A stretch of DNA of 64,000 nt, taken from positions 316,846 to 380,845 of the forward strand of contig CH003232.1 in NCBI GenBank assembly GCA_000149265.1. Reading direction: 5' to 3'. Source of the stretch: Ciona savignyi (Eukaryota; Chordata; Ascidiacea; Phlebobranchia; Cionidae). How positions within the stretch are numbered: the first letter of the stretch is position 1; every line of letters begins with the position of its first letter. Of the stretch, positions 34,973 to 61,617 are shown in pieces. Both the position numbers and the translations under genes were made by a program. The notes beneath the pieces were generated by a model. It saw only the letters and a list, made by a program, of their open reading frames with translations, was not told the DNA's origin and did not search any database.

Positions 34973-35459
34973 GATTGGTTTACTTTCCTGAAACATCGAA
35001 AGTATATTAAAGAGGGGAAAGCGAATTGGCAAGTGTTCGCGTTTGGCGTATTTTCCCAATACGCACGATTGTCGAATTACTTTTAAACCTCTGCTTTTTC
35101 GTCTTATGCCCTTAGAAAGACTTTACTTTTAAACGTATACTGTTGATTTACTTGGACGTCTGCTTTTTCGCTTAGGCTCTATCAGAAAGAATTTACTTTA
35201 ACATATACTGTCGAATGACTTAAACGTCTGCTTTTTTGCCTCTAGGCTCCATTAGAAAAGCTATAATAAATTCATATGTACACCAATTTATACTGTACGT
35301 TCTAGTATAACGGCCGATACACAACTCTACATAGTAAACTCAAATTTAAAAAAATAAAAAATAAACTCGTCCATTATTTTGTCACAGGGTTATTTGATGT
35401 CATAATCCAGTAAAAACAGCATGTTTAAATTAGGTTATTTCCTTCATTTAAGAAACTTT

Positions 35460-35805
35460 CCGAAAGTAGGGGCAGCACTAAAAGAAGAGAAAGAGGGAAG
35501 GAAGCAGGAAAGCAAAAAAAAACTGCTTACTTAAACTATAAAAATTAATTTTTAACTCTGTTACAAACACTTATCTCAACCCTAGAACTAATCCTAACTT
35601 CAACCCCATGTTTAAAACAAAATCTAATGCCATAATCTTCATTTTAGTGTGTAGTTTCCCTATATTTAGCTTTCCATCATAGGGAAACTGCTCACTAAAA
35701 CTATGTACACTAATTTTAACCCAAACTTAAACACTAACACTAATATCCTAATCTTCATTTTAGCGTGCAGTTTTCCTGTTTTCCTCATTTTAGTTTTAAC
35801 CATCA
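35460..35805. mobile_element. MITE, full copy plus adjoining partial copy
   Basis: Full element 35460-35690 ('gcactaaaagaagagaaaga' to 'agtttccctatatttagctt'). It is fused to a second, internally shortened copy (35690-35805) that starts 'gggaaactgctcactaaaac'. Confidence 0.75.
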
Positions 35806-36104
35806 TACATACGTTGCCTAATGCAAATACATTTATAACAAAAGTAAACATTAATCTAGTTTGTGACGCGATTAAACACAAAGAAACATTATGGTGTGTA
35901 CTCAATTACATCATCATATGTAGTTTATTTATTTTTTCATAAAAAAATTATTGGTGTACATTCCTGCTATAAAAACTTAAATCCTTCGTGTATACCCTGC
36001 AAAATAATTTTCCATCTGTTTAAACTCACTTTATCTGCTATCTGAAGTGATGTTTATGTTATGTGCGCGATAATAGGCAACCAGTAACCATATAGGGCGA
36101 GAAT

Positions 36105-36310
36105 TAGTCCAGGGGAAACACTAAAAGTAGGGAAAGAGGAAAGCAAGGAAACTGCTCACTAAAATTACGGAAACTACTTTAAACCCTACCCTAAACACAA
36201 ATCTCGATCCCAGAACTAACCCTTACTTCAACCCCATATTTAAAACCAAATCTAATGTCATAATCTTCATTTTATGTGCGGTTTCCCTTCTTTTAGTTTT
36301 CTCTTTAGTC
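36105..36310. mobile_element. MITE, full length
   Basis: Left TIR 'gggaaacactaaaagtaggg' followed by 'aaactgctcactaaaattac'. The right end 'aatcttcattttatgtgcgg' followed by 'ttcccttcttttagttttct' is its reverse complement over about 50 bp. No ORF. Confidence 0.8.
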
Positions 36311-37339
36311 AGCGGTATTGCATTTAAAAATTTTACAAAGCTTTGCACAGGCCAATAAACAACTGATCGCATAACATGCTAAAGAACGCTTGCAATTAAT
36401 AAATTTACAAGTTAGGATCTTCCGCGTATAAAATTATCTTGCAGCAATATTAACGAATTACTAATCGACATTAAATCAGTTTCTGAACGTATAATCTGTA
36501 CCCAATTCCTATCTTAACAACACCTGTATAAATATACATCAAGCTGAATTGTTTGTTTTGCAGCTCAAACAAAAGTAAACTCTGACTGGTACAGTGGAAC
36601 CCAGTCGATTAAATGCATGTTTGCGAAAACAGGAAAAGAGAAAAGTGCTAAGCGGTGTATTGCCAAAGGAAATTGAAAATCATGAAAACAAGCTATTACA
36701 ATTGCAACATGAATAAAGCATTTGTGGTCAAACGCGACTAGTATATATGAAACTTTTTTAATATGGCTCATACATTTTATCCAGCAAAAAGTTTAAATGT
36801 TGTATGAGTGTTTGCATTTAAACTTTCCTTTGTTTATGACGTCATAATAAAACTCCACAGTAATCGTTTAAATTATTTCCGGTATTGGTGAAACAATTTG
36901 AAAATACAATTTTATTTCAACGTTTAATAATGGTTGGTAAATAAAGTTTGACAGTGTTTTTTAAATTTAATGCGAAAGATTCAATATACTGTGCCGTTCT
37001 ATTGTGTTACGAATTAATTAAGTTTGCCAACGGGAGTTTTATTTTACAGATTATAAATCTGTCGTCAATGTACCAATTCTGCTGTGTTTTAAATTGAGTA
37101 ATTAAACTACATCAAACTGGGTTTTATTTTCAACGAAAAATTTTTGTAAGGTTTGATATTTTTTCCGATTTATTTAAATAAATAGTATACAATATAACTC
37201 ACATTCATTTGGAAAAAGGATTTGTAAAGGTGATTGTACGACGAAGTTGTTTTTATTCCAAATTTGTATTAAATACAATGCATACTTACGGTAGCGATCT
37301 GTGTATTCAAAATAATGTAACGATTTAAGCATAACCTTT

Positions 37340-37645
37340 TTAGGATAGGATAGGATAGGATATTCATGTTTATCCCCGTGAATGGGAAAACCTAGGGGGT
37401 TATCACACGGGCAATCGTCAGATCACCTCGCGCCCATCGTCGGGTTACCGGAGCTATTGCAGTGTGTTGTATATGATAGACACGTTCCTTTAATTTTGTA
37501 GAACCCATTAATCCACTGGGTTCAGGCAATGTCCGTAAAGTGCCTTGCCCAAGGACACAACCGACTAGCTAGCGACCAGTTTCGCACCTGCAACCTTTCG
37601 ATTGAAAGGCGACGCACTTAACCGCTAGACCACCGGGCCGAGTTT
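37340..37645 (-). repeat. SINE-A, antisense, full length reference copy
   Basis: Four tail units (aggat repeated) then the whole body and the tRNA-like head 'aaccgctagaccaccgggcc'. One of the least diverged copies. Confidence 0.92.
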
Positions 37646-37677
37646 TTACAAATGGATATAGCAAGGTCGTTGTTCTG

Positions 37678-37795
37678 CGTGATTCGTTCGTTTGGTCGAT
37701 TGGTTAACGCGACCAATATAATTAAAATTTTAAACAAAAAACAATTGGTGGAAAGCCTTTCATGGGTTCAAACCTAGCCCGGTGAAAATGTTTAA
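37678..37795 (+). repeat. SINE-B
   Basis: 'gttcgtttggtcgattggtt', 'catgggttcaaacctagccc'. Follows the SINE-A directly. Confidence 0.75.
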
Positions 37796-38144
37796 TAATA
37801 AGTCCAAGTATATTTTATAAGGGAAACTTAGTTAAAATCGTAATAACGACAACACTACTGTTGTCAGGTGGTATTCTGACGAAGTGTTATATTGCTCTCT
37901 TGTTTTTCCTTATAATTATCTTCTTGAAAAATCGATATGATTTTTTTACAGTTTGCGCACTGAACCCTATCGCAGTGTGTTGGTCATTTTAGGATGTTTT
38001 AATAAAAACGATGCAAAACTGCAGATTAAACTTGTAACTTCTACCATCAATCTAATTGCTGGATTAAAAGTTAGAACGAGCAAAGTGTTACAACAACCCG
38101 CACCCTGGTTATGAAAACGTCATCTAGGTTGAGATCTACAGAAT

Positions 38145-38355
38145 CAGGATCAAAACGAATAATAGGAAAAGGAGGGAAAAAGGAAACTGCTTACTACCAT
38201 TACGAAAACGAATTTAAACCCCACCCTAGACACCAATTTTAACCCCAGAACTAACCCTAACTTCAATTCCATGTTTGCAACTAACTTTAATTGCGATTAT
38301 ATAGTGTGTAGTTTCCCTCCTTTCCGCTTTCCCTCCTTTTAGTTTTCTCAATTTC
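38145..38355. mobile_element. MITE, full length
   Basis: 'aataggaaaaggagggaaaa' to 'ccctccttttagttttctca', with the conserved centre 'accctagacaccaattttaa'. Confidence 0.8.
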
Positions 38356-38499
38356 CAGCATTACAGTCAAGTAAACACCACAAAGAGTATTTTTGTGTTG
38401 TGTACTTCATCCGTACAAACTAGTGTACTTTAACCGTAAACATTAGTGTACTTCATCAAAATGTAATTATTACGATTACTGTATTACATATTTTTTTAA

Positions 38500-38615
38500 C
38501 AGAGCCGAGTTTCCAAACGATGATAAGATCGTTACTCGGACCGTTTTTGTATTGTAGTCGGTATATGTACCGGTCGGGTTAACCATTTGGCCAGAAGACC
38601 GTACACGATTATCTT
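38500..38615 (-). repeat. SINE-B, antisense
   Basis: 'agagccgagtttccaaacga', then 'ttaaccatttggccagaaga' and 'ccgtacac'. Confidence 0.8.
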
Positions 38616-38684
38616 ATATTAAGGGCAGAATAATATATAAAATAAATCTCTAATATATTTAAAAATAAACTATAATCTAAAAAA

Positions 38685-52933
<14,249 letters not shown>

Positions 52934-53162
52934 TTTCGAAATGGCTTTGCGAAATCTGTGTATGGTGTAAAGCCCACCAGACGAACAAAGAAAGACTATT
53001 AAGTTACAACAGCTAATAGAGAAAGAGACATTTAATATGGATCCCCATGTTTTTGTTCAAACATTGTGTTTTCATCTCATTTTGGTTCTTTCAGAAGGTC
53101 GAATTACCCCAATATTTATAGATACCGTGAGTCATCATAAAGTTATGAAAATCATTAGTAAA

Positions 53163-53468
53163 ATGATTATAGGATAAAATAAGATATTCTTGTTTATCCC
53201 CAGGAATGGGAAAACCAACGGGATTAACACATGGGCAATTGTCAGATCATCTCGCGACCACCGTCGAGTTACCGGAGCTATTGCAGTAGGTTGTGTATGA
53301 TTCACACGTTCCTTTAATTTAGTAGACCATTAGTTTACTTGGTTCAGGCCATGTCCGTTAGGTTCCTTGCCCAATGACACAACTTACTAGCTAGCAATTT
53401 CGATCCCAAAACTCATCATCTAAAAGGCGACGCACTAACCCACCAGACTAATATGTCGGACAGTATCA
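53163..53468 (-). repeat. SINE-A, antisense, full length
   Basis: 'aggataaaataagatattct' to 'aaaaggcgacgcactaaccc' and 'accagactaatatgtcggac'. Confidence 0.88.
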
Positions 53469-54227
53469 CGGCATGCCTCGAGAAAAAAACGGAATATTAA
53501 ATAAGACAAATTTTTGATTTGTGTTGAGGCGCCATGTATTTGTAACTCGTACAGTTGTACAGTGTCAATACGATACCACGAGTTGATTTGTAAGTTATTC
53601 CATTTTCTCTATTTTCTTGTAAAATTAAAGCAAACTTCACTTAACTTACAGTGTCAATATCATCCAGAAGATTAAAAATAAAATTTCACATTTACACAAA
53701 AAAATGTTCGCCTCAAATAACCATTTCCCTCGTAAAATAAAGTAATAAAGTAAATGCTTCAACCTACGATCTAATGTTTGACTAATTTCCAAAGTATTGC
53801 ATTTCTTGGGTCATTCGACACAAAAAAGGAATAGGAACCTAGAAAATGGATATGTAGATCCTCCTATAGAAACTTATGCGCATTATTTTATTAACCTTCC
53901 TACCTTATTTTAATAACCCTCCTAAGTGCCCCCAAAAAGAAGTCACACTATTTTATATTACGAAACCTTTATTTCAAACAATTTATAAATGGATGCATAT
54001 AAGGGCAGAATTCTTCATAGTAACTAAATAAAACATGCTGCAGGATGTTTTTGGTCTCAGTTTCGATTCCGTAATCGGCTAGTTCCTTAGACCGTGTTTG
54101 TGCAGATGTAAAATTCCACTGAAATCTAAGGACTTGTCAGCGCCAACTCGCGGAAAAGAAAAATGCAAATAATTATAGAGATGGCAGGATAAGAAATTTA
54201 AAATATATCCGGATAAATATTGAGAAG

Positions 54228-54345
54228 TACGGTGTTGTGGCCGATTGGTTAACACGACCGATATATATAGATAATTAAATATAAAAAACGTGCTTTTGGA
54301 CTAGACCAACATGGTTTTGAAACCTGGCTCAGTAAAAAAGAAGAT
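54228..54345 (+). repeat. SINE-B
   Basis: 'gtacggtgttgtggccgatt', 'caacatggttttgaaacctg'. Confidence 0.78.
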
Positions 54346-54449
54346 ATTATTGAGTAAATCATATTAATTTATTTTAGTTTACGTTCATAATTACCCAGTA
54401 AGGTGGGTCCTAGACTTTTTTGTGTGGCTGTGTCATATTAAACTTATTT

Positions 54450-54738
54450 AATGGACAGGACAGAGACAGACAGGATATTCATTTTTCCCGGGGAAAACGC
54501 AAGGGGCGTTAATCGTCAGATTACCTGACCCCAATCTTCGGGTATTCTTAGTTATTGCCGTGTGTTGTGTATGAATTAGACATTCTTGTAATTTATTAAA
54601 ACACATTATTCTACTGGGTTCAGGCAATGTCCGTTAAGTGCCTTGCCCAAGAACACAACAGATTAGCTAGCGATGAGTTTCGAATCAACAACCCTTCGGC
54701 TAAGAGCACTAACCCACTACGCTACATGTTCGGACAAA
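54450..54738 (-). repeat. SINE-A, antisense
   Basis: 'acaggacagagacagacagg' (decayed tail) to 'ggctaagagcactaacccac'. Confidence 0.82.
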
Positions 54739-54999
54739 TGGTTGTGTTGCGTGATCTTTTTAATTTAAAAAGATTACAAATGCTTAAACGTAGGTTTGAT
54801 AAAGTTGGTTACTCTTGTTTATGGAGAAGCCGGACAAATCGGTAAATTTTGGGGAATTATAAAATCTATCTACTTTTTTCGAGCGTATTTGGCAACCTCG
54901 ATTTTCTACATTCTTGTATAAGCCCTTTTCCAGAAAGTATCACCCATAGTATGTGCACCACGAGATTGATTAATTTATTATCAATATTTAGTTATGATG

Positions 55000-55112
55000 T
55001 CCAGTCATGTGGCCGAATAGTTAACGCGACCGATACAAATACAGATACAGATATACACAAAACGGTTTTGGGATAAACCCACCATTGGCGACCATATTAC
55101 CCGAAAAAAATA
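55000..55112 (+). repeat. SINE-B
   Basis: 'ccagtcatgtggccgaatag', 'ttaacgcgaccgatacaaat', with the B-box end decayed. Confidence 0.75.
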
Positions 55113-55801
55113 TAAAAATATTCAATTATGAATTTGAAAACAATTCGCCTAAAATTATTACGTGTCCAAATTTATTTCACATGTGTGATATAAAATTGCA
55201 TATCCTGTAAAAAAAAGAAGCTGATATTATTATATCGGCATTACCTAATTTCAAAGCGCAAAAAATAGTATTTTAACGAAAATTTAACATATTTTAAGCC
55301 TGGTTAAAAAACACAATCCATTATTTTAGCCACATTATGGTTTAAGAGACGAATTTTGCTAAAATACACTTTTTATCTTTCATGAAACCTATTTATTGTC
55401 CAGTTGCAGAATTGATTCGTAACATCACACAATATGACCAAAAACGGTGACGTAGTTTGCCATATTGACGTAAACAAAATCAACATCCTCTGGATTTCGA
55501 AAGATATTGACAACTAATTAAAGTGCAAATTACGTTTCTTTGTGTTTTCTAATACTAATCGGGTAGTGGTACAAAATCGTATATTTAACATTTGATGCTG
55601 CACACAGTAATCGTTTTCTCGTGGCACAGTTTAGCGTTTTTCCGTGGCGCAGTTAAGCGTTTTCTTTTGGCAGTTATCACTTTCAGGTCGTACTGTTTAA
55701 AAAAATTGCCAATAAAATGTCTATTTAGTACCTAGATTGTAACGATTTTACCATACTGTCTGTTTCAGGTTAAATATAATAATTAGATTAATTAAATAAT
55801 C

Positions 55802-58324
55802 ATGAAACTTTTCTGTATGTTGCTGGTTCTTAATGGTTTCAACTTAGTTATCTCGGGTAAGAATTTTGGTTGAAATACCTTTTTTTAATTTTAATACCAC
55901 TATTTTCGACAAAAATTCCAGATTTTTTCGGTGTACAAAAAGGAAGTTTTAATCTTTACCGATGGTCTGAATCTCCGAAAACATCGATATTAATTCCATA
56001 CATGATGTGCTTGGATTCTATTCCGAAAACTGTCAACGCAAAAGTTAGGACCCAGGATTCGTCTTCGCCTTACATCTTCCAGTTGACAGTGACCAAGATT
56101 ATGATCAACGGGGTTTGGATAGAACTGCAGCGCACCGACCAACATATAGGCTGGGAGGCCGATCTAGTAGTGGATTGGGTCTTTTACTCACGTTAGTAAA
56201 GTTTTATTTTTAAATCTAAATTAAACCATTTCACTACACTAATCTAAACTTTGTTTTACTTAACTGATTAAACTTTGTTTTACTGAACTAAATTAAACTT
56301 TGTTTTACTAAGCTAAATTAAACTTTGTTTTACTTAACTAAATTAAACTTTGTTTTACTGAACTAAATGAAACTTTGTTTTACTAAACTAAATTAAACTT
56401 TGTTTTACTAAACCAAATTTTTTTTTAAAACTCAAATCAATACTGTGTAATTTCTCTTATTTATCGGGCCAAGCTTTGAACCCATGATGTTCTCGTCTCT
56501 AAGACCGTTTTTGCAAAAAACAATATAATGTATGTGTCAATCGAAAGGGGCTTGGGTTCGGAACTTACAGCTCGGTAAAAAAGTTGAATATTTTTAAGAA
56601 TACGATTTGTATGATGGCGTTGCTCGGAACAGATTTTAAGTTAAAATTGCCTTCATTTCATTTCTTATTGCAAAGTGCGTACTTTATTTCCCGTTAACCA
56701 ACTTAGTTAGCTCTCATGTTAATGACAACTTAGCGAGAGAGAGAGGCGTTTGCCAACGATTACGAGAAGTCGGCCGTTAATTAGTCGTCATATCCGCCTA
56801 ATGTAACCTACTAAGCGTAAATTGGGCAACACTAATATGAGGGAAAGTAGAAAGGACGGACAGTGGGAAACTGCTCACTAAAATTACAGAAACTAATTTT
56901 AACCCTTCCCTAAACACTAATCTCAACCTCAGACCTAACCTTAACTTCAATCCCATTTTTAATTTTTTTTTAATGTCGTAATCTTCATTTTAGTGAGCAG
57001 TATCCCTCTTTCCCGCCTTTCCGCTTTCCCTTCTTTTAGTTTTCCCCCGAAAATTGCCAAGAAGTTACAATTTATCTAGGTTAAAAAATTTTTAATAGTA
57101 ATGAGGTCCTTCTCTTAATTAGTATTTTAAAATTTACCCTAAATACTTTTCCTGGCGAGTCAATTATTCTACTGTCCGGCCCGTTGGTCTAACGGTTAAG
57201 TGCGTCGCCTTTCAATCGAAAGGTTGATGGTGCGAAACTGGTCGCTAGCTAGTCGGTTGTGTCCTTGGGCAAGGCACTTTACGGACATTGCATGAACCCA
57301 GCGGATTAATAGGTTCTACCAAATTGAAGGAACATGTCTATCATATACAACACACTGCAATAGCTCGGGTAACCCGACGATTGGCGCGAGGTGATCTGAC
57401 GATTGCCCGTGTGTTAACCCCCTTGGTTTTCCCATTCACGGGGATAAAGATGAATAGCCTATCCTATTCTACTTTATAGTAACCTATTCCCCACCTTACA
57501 GGGGGTCTCTTTTTAAACGGATTGTACATTTTGATGCCGGATCCAAACCAGTTAGTTCGTCAGAATCGAGCCGAAGCTGAGAATTCGTGCAAAAATTATA
57601 GTGCAACACTGCTCGATATTACAGCTAAGGCTGTGTATGACGTAGTGTACTTCTACGTTCAAAACTTGGTAAAGTCTGGTGAAGGAACCACCGTGCGATT
57701 CTGGCTTGCAATGAATTACAACATAACGGTTTGTGTTATTATTTTGTTGAAGTATGTATTCATATTAGTAGTGTAAGTGGATATGCAAGGGACGTTATAT
57801 AATAACAAACGGGCAATTGTCAGATCACCTCGCGCTCACGGTCGGATTTCCGGAGCTATTGTAGTGTGATTTGTATGATAGACACTTTCCTTAATTTTGG
57901 TAGAATCCATTAATTCGCTGGGTTTAGACAATGTACGTTAAGCGTCTAGCCAACCAGTTTTGAATCGACAACTTTCCGGTTAAAAGGCGTCGCACTAAAC
58001 CGCCAGACTAACCGGTCGGACTAATTGCGCTATAATATTTATCCACCACTTATATATATAAATATGTATCCACCCATTATATGACATGGCTTCATGGAAA
58101 ATTTCTCTCAGACCAAGAAAATGTCAGCAAGCAATGGCGCACCAGCATACAACGGCACTTGGCAGGAAGGGTATCCGTCAGATTTCACAGAAATGACCGG
58201 AATAAATATGGCAGTTAATCCATACCCTTTCAGTGGAGATAAAGACTTCGGAATTTGGAATCACTCACCGGACGACGCAGTAGAAAATACCCCCCTTTGC
58301 GCCAAATGGTTGTTTCATTTGTAA
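55802..58324 (+). CDS. Secreted C-type-lectin-like domain protein
   Basis: Four exons with matching phase: 55802-55856, 55922-56191, 57502-57728 and 58112-58324 (stop); 254 residues. The signal peptide is MKLFCMLLVLNGFNLVISG. Residues 19-108 (FFGVQKGSFNLYRWSESPKT onward) form an unassigned single-exon region. The C-type-lectin-like part starts NSCKNYSATLLDITAKAVYD, with VYFYVQNLVKSGEGTTVRFW and LAMNYNIT. It continues with GTWQEGYPSDF, NPYPFSGDKDFGIWNHSP and NTPLCAKW. The closing W-N-x-x-C...ICE strand of a full CTLD is absent. No EPN or QPD sugar-binding motif was seen. An alternative donor (AAATG, gttgtt) could splice to an acceptor near 58373. AATAAA at 58522-58527 lies in a family D repeat. 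Confidence 0.72.
56215..56425 (+). repeat. Minisatellite, about 25-bp unit, 8 copies
   Basis: Unit 'aaactttgttttactaaact' plus 'aaatt', in an intron of the lectin-like gene. It starts about 25 bp after the donor. Confidence 0.88.
56462..56588. repeat. SINE-B pieces in inverted arrangement
   Basis: An antisense 3' half ('tcgggccaagctttgaaccc') joins a sense 3' half ('gcttgggttcggaacttaca', 'gctcggtaaaaa'). Confidence 0.65.
56838..57058. mobile_element. MITE, full length
   Basis: 'agggaaagtagaaaggacgg' and 'gggaaactgctcactaaaat' at the left, 'attttagtgagcagtatccc' to 'cccttcttttagttttcccc' at the right. It shows the inverted ends clearly. Confidence 0.85.
57175..57478 (+). repeat. SINE-A, sense, full length reference copy
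   Basis: 'cggcccgttggtctaacggt' (A box) and 'ggttgatggtgcgaaactgg' (B box decayed). The tail 'atgaatagcctatcctattc' ends about 25 bp before the acceptor of exon 57502. Confidence 0.92.
57778..58030 (-). repeat. SINE-A, antisense, tail lost
   Basis: 'aacaaacgggcaattgtcag' to 'ttaaaaggcgtcgcactaaa' and 'ccgccagactaaccggtcgg'. Confidence 0.85.
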
Positions 58325-58487
58325 TAACTTATTACTTTTCTATGACTGAGAATATTGGATACTCACATTGCAGCAGTAAACCTGGATTTGCCTTGACATT
58401 TTGAGTTCAACGAATTCCGCTTTCAGCGTCGCGGAAAGATTAGTTTAATAATAATTTTGATATAAACTCTTATTTTTCCAGTTTGAT

Positions 58488-58685
58488 ATTTTTTTAATGT
58501 TAAGTGTGGCGGCCATGTCTAAATAAACTAAAAGTCAATAATTCATTGGACTTTAGACCTGTTTTTACGACTGTCATTTTGCCGTATTTTTTCCGTTTTT
58601 CAATTTTTCATCAAAGATCCTGTTTCTTGTTTTCATCGTGGCAACAAAAACATAAACTATACTAAACTAAAGCGAGAAAGGCAAT
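58488..58685. repeat. Family D repeat, full length
   Basis: 'gtggcggccatgtctaaata' to 'cataaactatactaaactaa', opposite in orientation to the copy at 32703-32905. Confidence 0.75.
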
Positions 58686-59338
58686 TATCGCACATTCATT
58701 TGTAAAAACTTATACTTTCAATTGTAACAATACGTCATTTTACTAAAATATGCGTTGATATGGAGACAAGTAAATATTTTTTTAGTATGTATGAAGGTAT
58801 ATGTATATATTTATTTGTTAAGTAAGAAGGCAATTATTAAATTAATTTGTAAAACCGGAAACTATTAGTTATAACAATACGCCATTTCAGCAAAATATAC
58901 ATTGATATAGACCGGACAATTTTTTTTTAAATTTGTATGTTTGTATGTAGGTATATATATTTGTTGTAGCGTGGGTTAACATTGATAAATTTAAATATTG
59001 TTAATCAGTGTGCTCCGTTAAATATAAGTCTTAAATGACGAATGAGACATGGTTTAAAGGTGGCTTTTTAAAAAAAAATAAACTTTTGAAATGCATTGTT
59101 AATTTTAACAACGTATTTAACTTTACATTAAGCCACGAATAAATATATTGCTTTAAAGAAAACTCTTACCAGACACTAGAATGTAGGAACGACGGCCGTT
59201 TCCCACATTTTAGGCATTATTCTTGTTATTTATTTTTTTTTGTTATATTGGAACTGAAAAAAATAATTTACTTTAAATTATTTTATTTGTTTTTATTTTT
59301 TTGTACACTATTACAAATATTTCTTTCAAAAAATATAG

Positions 59339-59415
59339 ATATAGGGGCAGACGGTAATTTGGAAACCCATGAGTTTCTGCTTAACAAAGTTAAGGAGATT
59401 TTTAAAAAAGTGGTG
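59339..59415 (+). other. Possible EF-hand exon
   Basis: After an acceptor tag at 59336-59338, a phase-1 junction would give DIGADGNLETHEF, which fits the EF-hand loop (acidic at 1 and 5, Gly at 6, Leu at 8, Glu at 12). LLNKVKEIFKK follows. Donors gtggtg or gttagc are available. No partner exon with matching phase was recognised, so this may be part of an unseen gene or chance. Confidence 0.3.
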
Positions 59416-59759
59416 GTTAGCACGTGGTTGACACTCTTGCTTTTTTGTATTTTTGCTCTATGTCTAATTAGTTATATTGGATTCATTTTAAAACAAGACA
59501 TCTGTTGTTATTTTCATTTATTAAATTTTTCTCAATCAAGCTGTTTCATTGTTGTTTTTTTATGTAATTGAGATGTTTTGTCGTTTTAATTCAACTCAAC
59601 AATCCACTAGGCAATATATTTTTAATGCTTAGCCCAAAAAACACAATTGGCTAGCAAAAATTGCTAGTTTTAATCTTACAACCTTCCGACTCAATGGCGA
59701 AATATTTGTTTTACCGCCAGATGGCGGTAACGGTCGCTTTGATTTCAATGACAATTTTA

Positions 59760-59855
59760 TTGGATGGCCGAAGATTAACACGACCTACTGCTATAAAAAT
59801 GGTCTTGGTGACAACTCCATTGTGGGTTCGAAACTTAGTACGCTAATAAATATCT
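59760..59855 (+). repeat. SINE-B, head decayed
   Basis: 'gatggccgaagattaacacg', 'ttgtgggttcgaaacttagt'. Confidence 0.7.
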
Positions 59856-60774
59856 GTTTGGACGAATATATAAGTATAATACTACAAAATGGGCTTATAT
59901 AACAAGAATAAGTAAATATAATAAAAAAACACAATTTACAAGAAGTTGAAATCCTGTGTATAAGTAGAAAACATCTAAACCTTTGGTTTTGATTTAAATA
60001 AATTTAGCACACAGTAAAATACCTCTTTCATTGGGGCATAGTATGAAACGAAGTATGTTAAATTTGGTTTCGATTGCTCCACTTTTTTGTGTATGCCGTA
60101 ATCCTTATTTGGTAAGGTTTAATTGACTGTTATCAAGAACAAACGAAAACGCAATGTAATAACAATATAAGAACAGTCTAATCGTAAAACAAATGTACCA
60201 CAAATAAATAGCAGAGGTCAAACACGCAGAAGCAGCGGATAAATAATTACTGCCAACACGGGCGTGCGCAAGGTGTTTAACTGAAATAACGACAGTGTAC
60301 TTGGCCATTACTACTTAAAAATTAATAAATAGGACACAGCAATTTGTAGATATATCCAGAAAACCGTTAGGGTCACATTGTTATCGTTATTTGTGTAGAT
60401 TTGGTATTTTCGATATCCACTCAAAAACGGTTAGACATGTCACAAAACGGATATGAGATTATTTGCTGTTTGATTTGGTTGTATTTATTATTAAAAACAT
60501 GGTTCAAAATGACCATGAATATGCAATTTAATCTCATTTTACTCAAAGCGCTGGGTTGTTTTACTTGATACTGGTTTTCTAGGATTATTTTCATTTTTAC
60601 TATTCTTTCTACAATCGTATATGTTTTTTATGTTTTATTCTTTGATTCGTTTCAAATATTTGGTTATTTTTATCTCTTTTTTTATTTAGGTGTAACTGTT
60701 TTTACTTCTGCTTTCCACGTCCTCCAAAACTACTTCTTGAGGTGGATATGCATGGCGCTTCAAAAGCTTGGTTG

Positions 60775-60922
60775 GTAGGCTGTCTTAACCTTATAAACAA
60801 ACACTACATAGCTCTGGCAACCCGGCAGTAGGAATGAAGTAATATGACGCGCAACATTGTAATATTTCTCCTTCGTTTTCCCATAAACGGTAATAAAACA
60901 TGAACATAGCTAACCTGTCTTA
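60775..60922 (+). repeat. SINE-A 3' half, sense
   Basis: 'cactacatagctctggcaac', 'ccggcagtaggaatgaagta', tail 'catgaacatagctaacctgt'. Confidence 0.65.
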
Positions 60923-61057
60923 TAAGTTGAGGGAGAAGTTACTTTCTTCGCGTTTCTGTACTTCCAAACCACAAAAACAATCATCTAAGACTCGATTTAG
61001 CAATAGAGGATCAATACTTCGAACCAGTTTTGATAAAAAAGCAAAATGGTGGTGCTG

Positions 61058-61342
61058 GAGAATGGATAGGATATGATATATGATAGACACGTATATGATA
61101 GATATATCATAGATATATAATAGACACGTTCCTTCAATTTGAATATGATAGACACAATGTTGTATATGATAAACAGGTTACTTCAATTTATAGTAGAACG
61201 CATTAATTCGCTGGGTTCAGGCAATGTCCGTAAAGTGCCTTGCCCAAGGACACAACCGACTAGCTAGCGACCAGTTTCGCCCGCAACCTTACAAATGAAA
61301 GGCGACGTACTTAACCGTTGGACCAACCGGCCAGACTTACTG
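61058..61342 (-). repeat. SINE-A, antisense, internally rearranged
   Basis: The body part is replaced by four short copies of a 'tatgatagacacgttccttc' segment (61070-61190). The normal head half follows ('gcgaccagtttcgcccgcaa', 'ttaaccgttggaccaaccgg'). Confidence 0.82.
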
Positions 61343-61617
61343 AATAAATTGGGTACCTATACTTCATTGTCTCGCAACGAAAGTTACACGTTATAATTTA
61401 TGGCGTTTGGATAATCCCTAAACTCCTAGGAAATGATGAATTCGTAGTCTGATTTTACTTGCCAGGATATCCTTCTTGACTCAATCACCGCAATATCCTG
61501 CTGAGATGAATCATCATATTTTTCAAGACGGTTCAGCCTATTTGTACAAATCAAATACGTTACTCCATCACAAATATTATGTAGAATATGTATAACAATA
61601 TAACGCAGTTGTACACA

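Larger units (their letters stand above)
34990..37340. other. Intergenic, MITEs and AT-rich DNA
   Basis: Upstream flank of the MS4A-like gene. It contains two tandem blocks with 'cgtctgctttttcgc' near 35080-35240, three MITE copies and no convincing coding region. ORFs at 35666-36045 and 36565-36771 overlap MITEs or lack domains. Confidence 0.5.
52934..55801. other. Intergenic between divergent genes
   Basis: Presumably holds the promoters of the minus-strand polyserase-like gene and the plus-strand lectin-like gene. AT-rich. It contains SINE-A at 53163-53468 and 54450-54735 and SINE-B at 54228-54345 and 55000-55110. No other gene was recognised and no core promoter can be named with confidence. 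Confidence 0.55.

Noticed and set aside
60105..60308. 67-codon hydrophobic minus-strand ORF
   Set aside because: No start context, domain or neighbouring exon; probably chance in AT-rich DNA.
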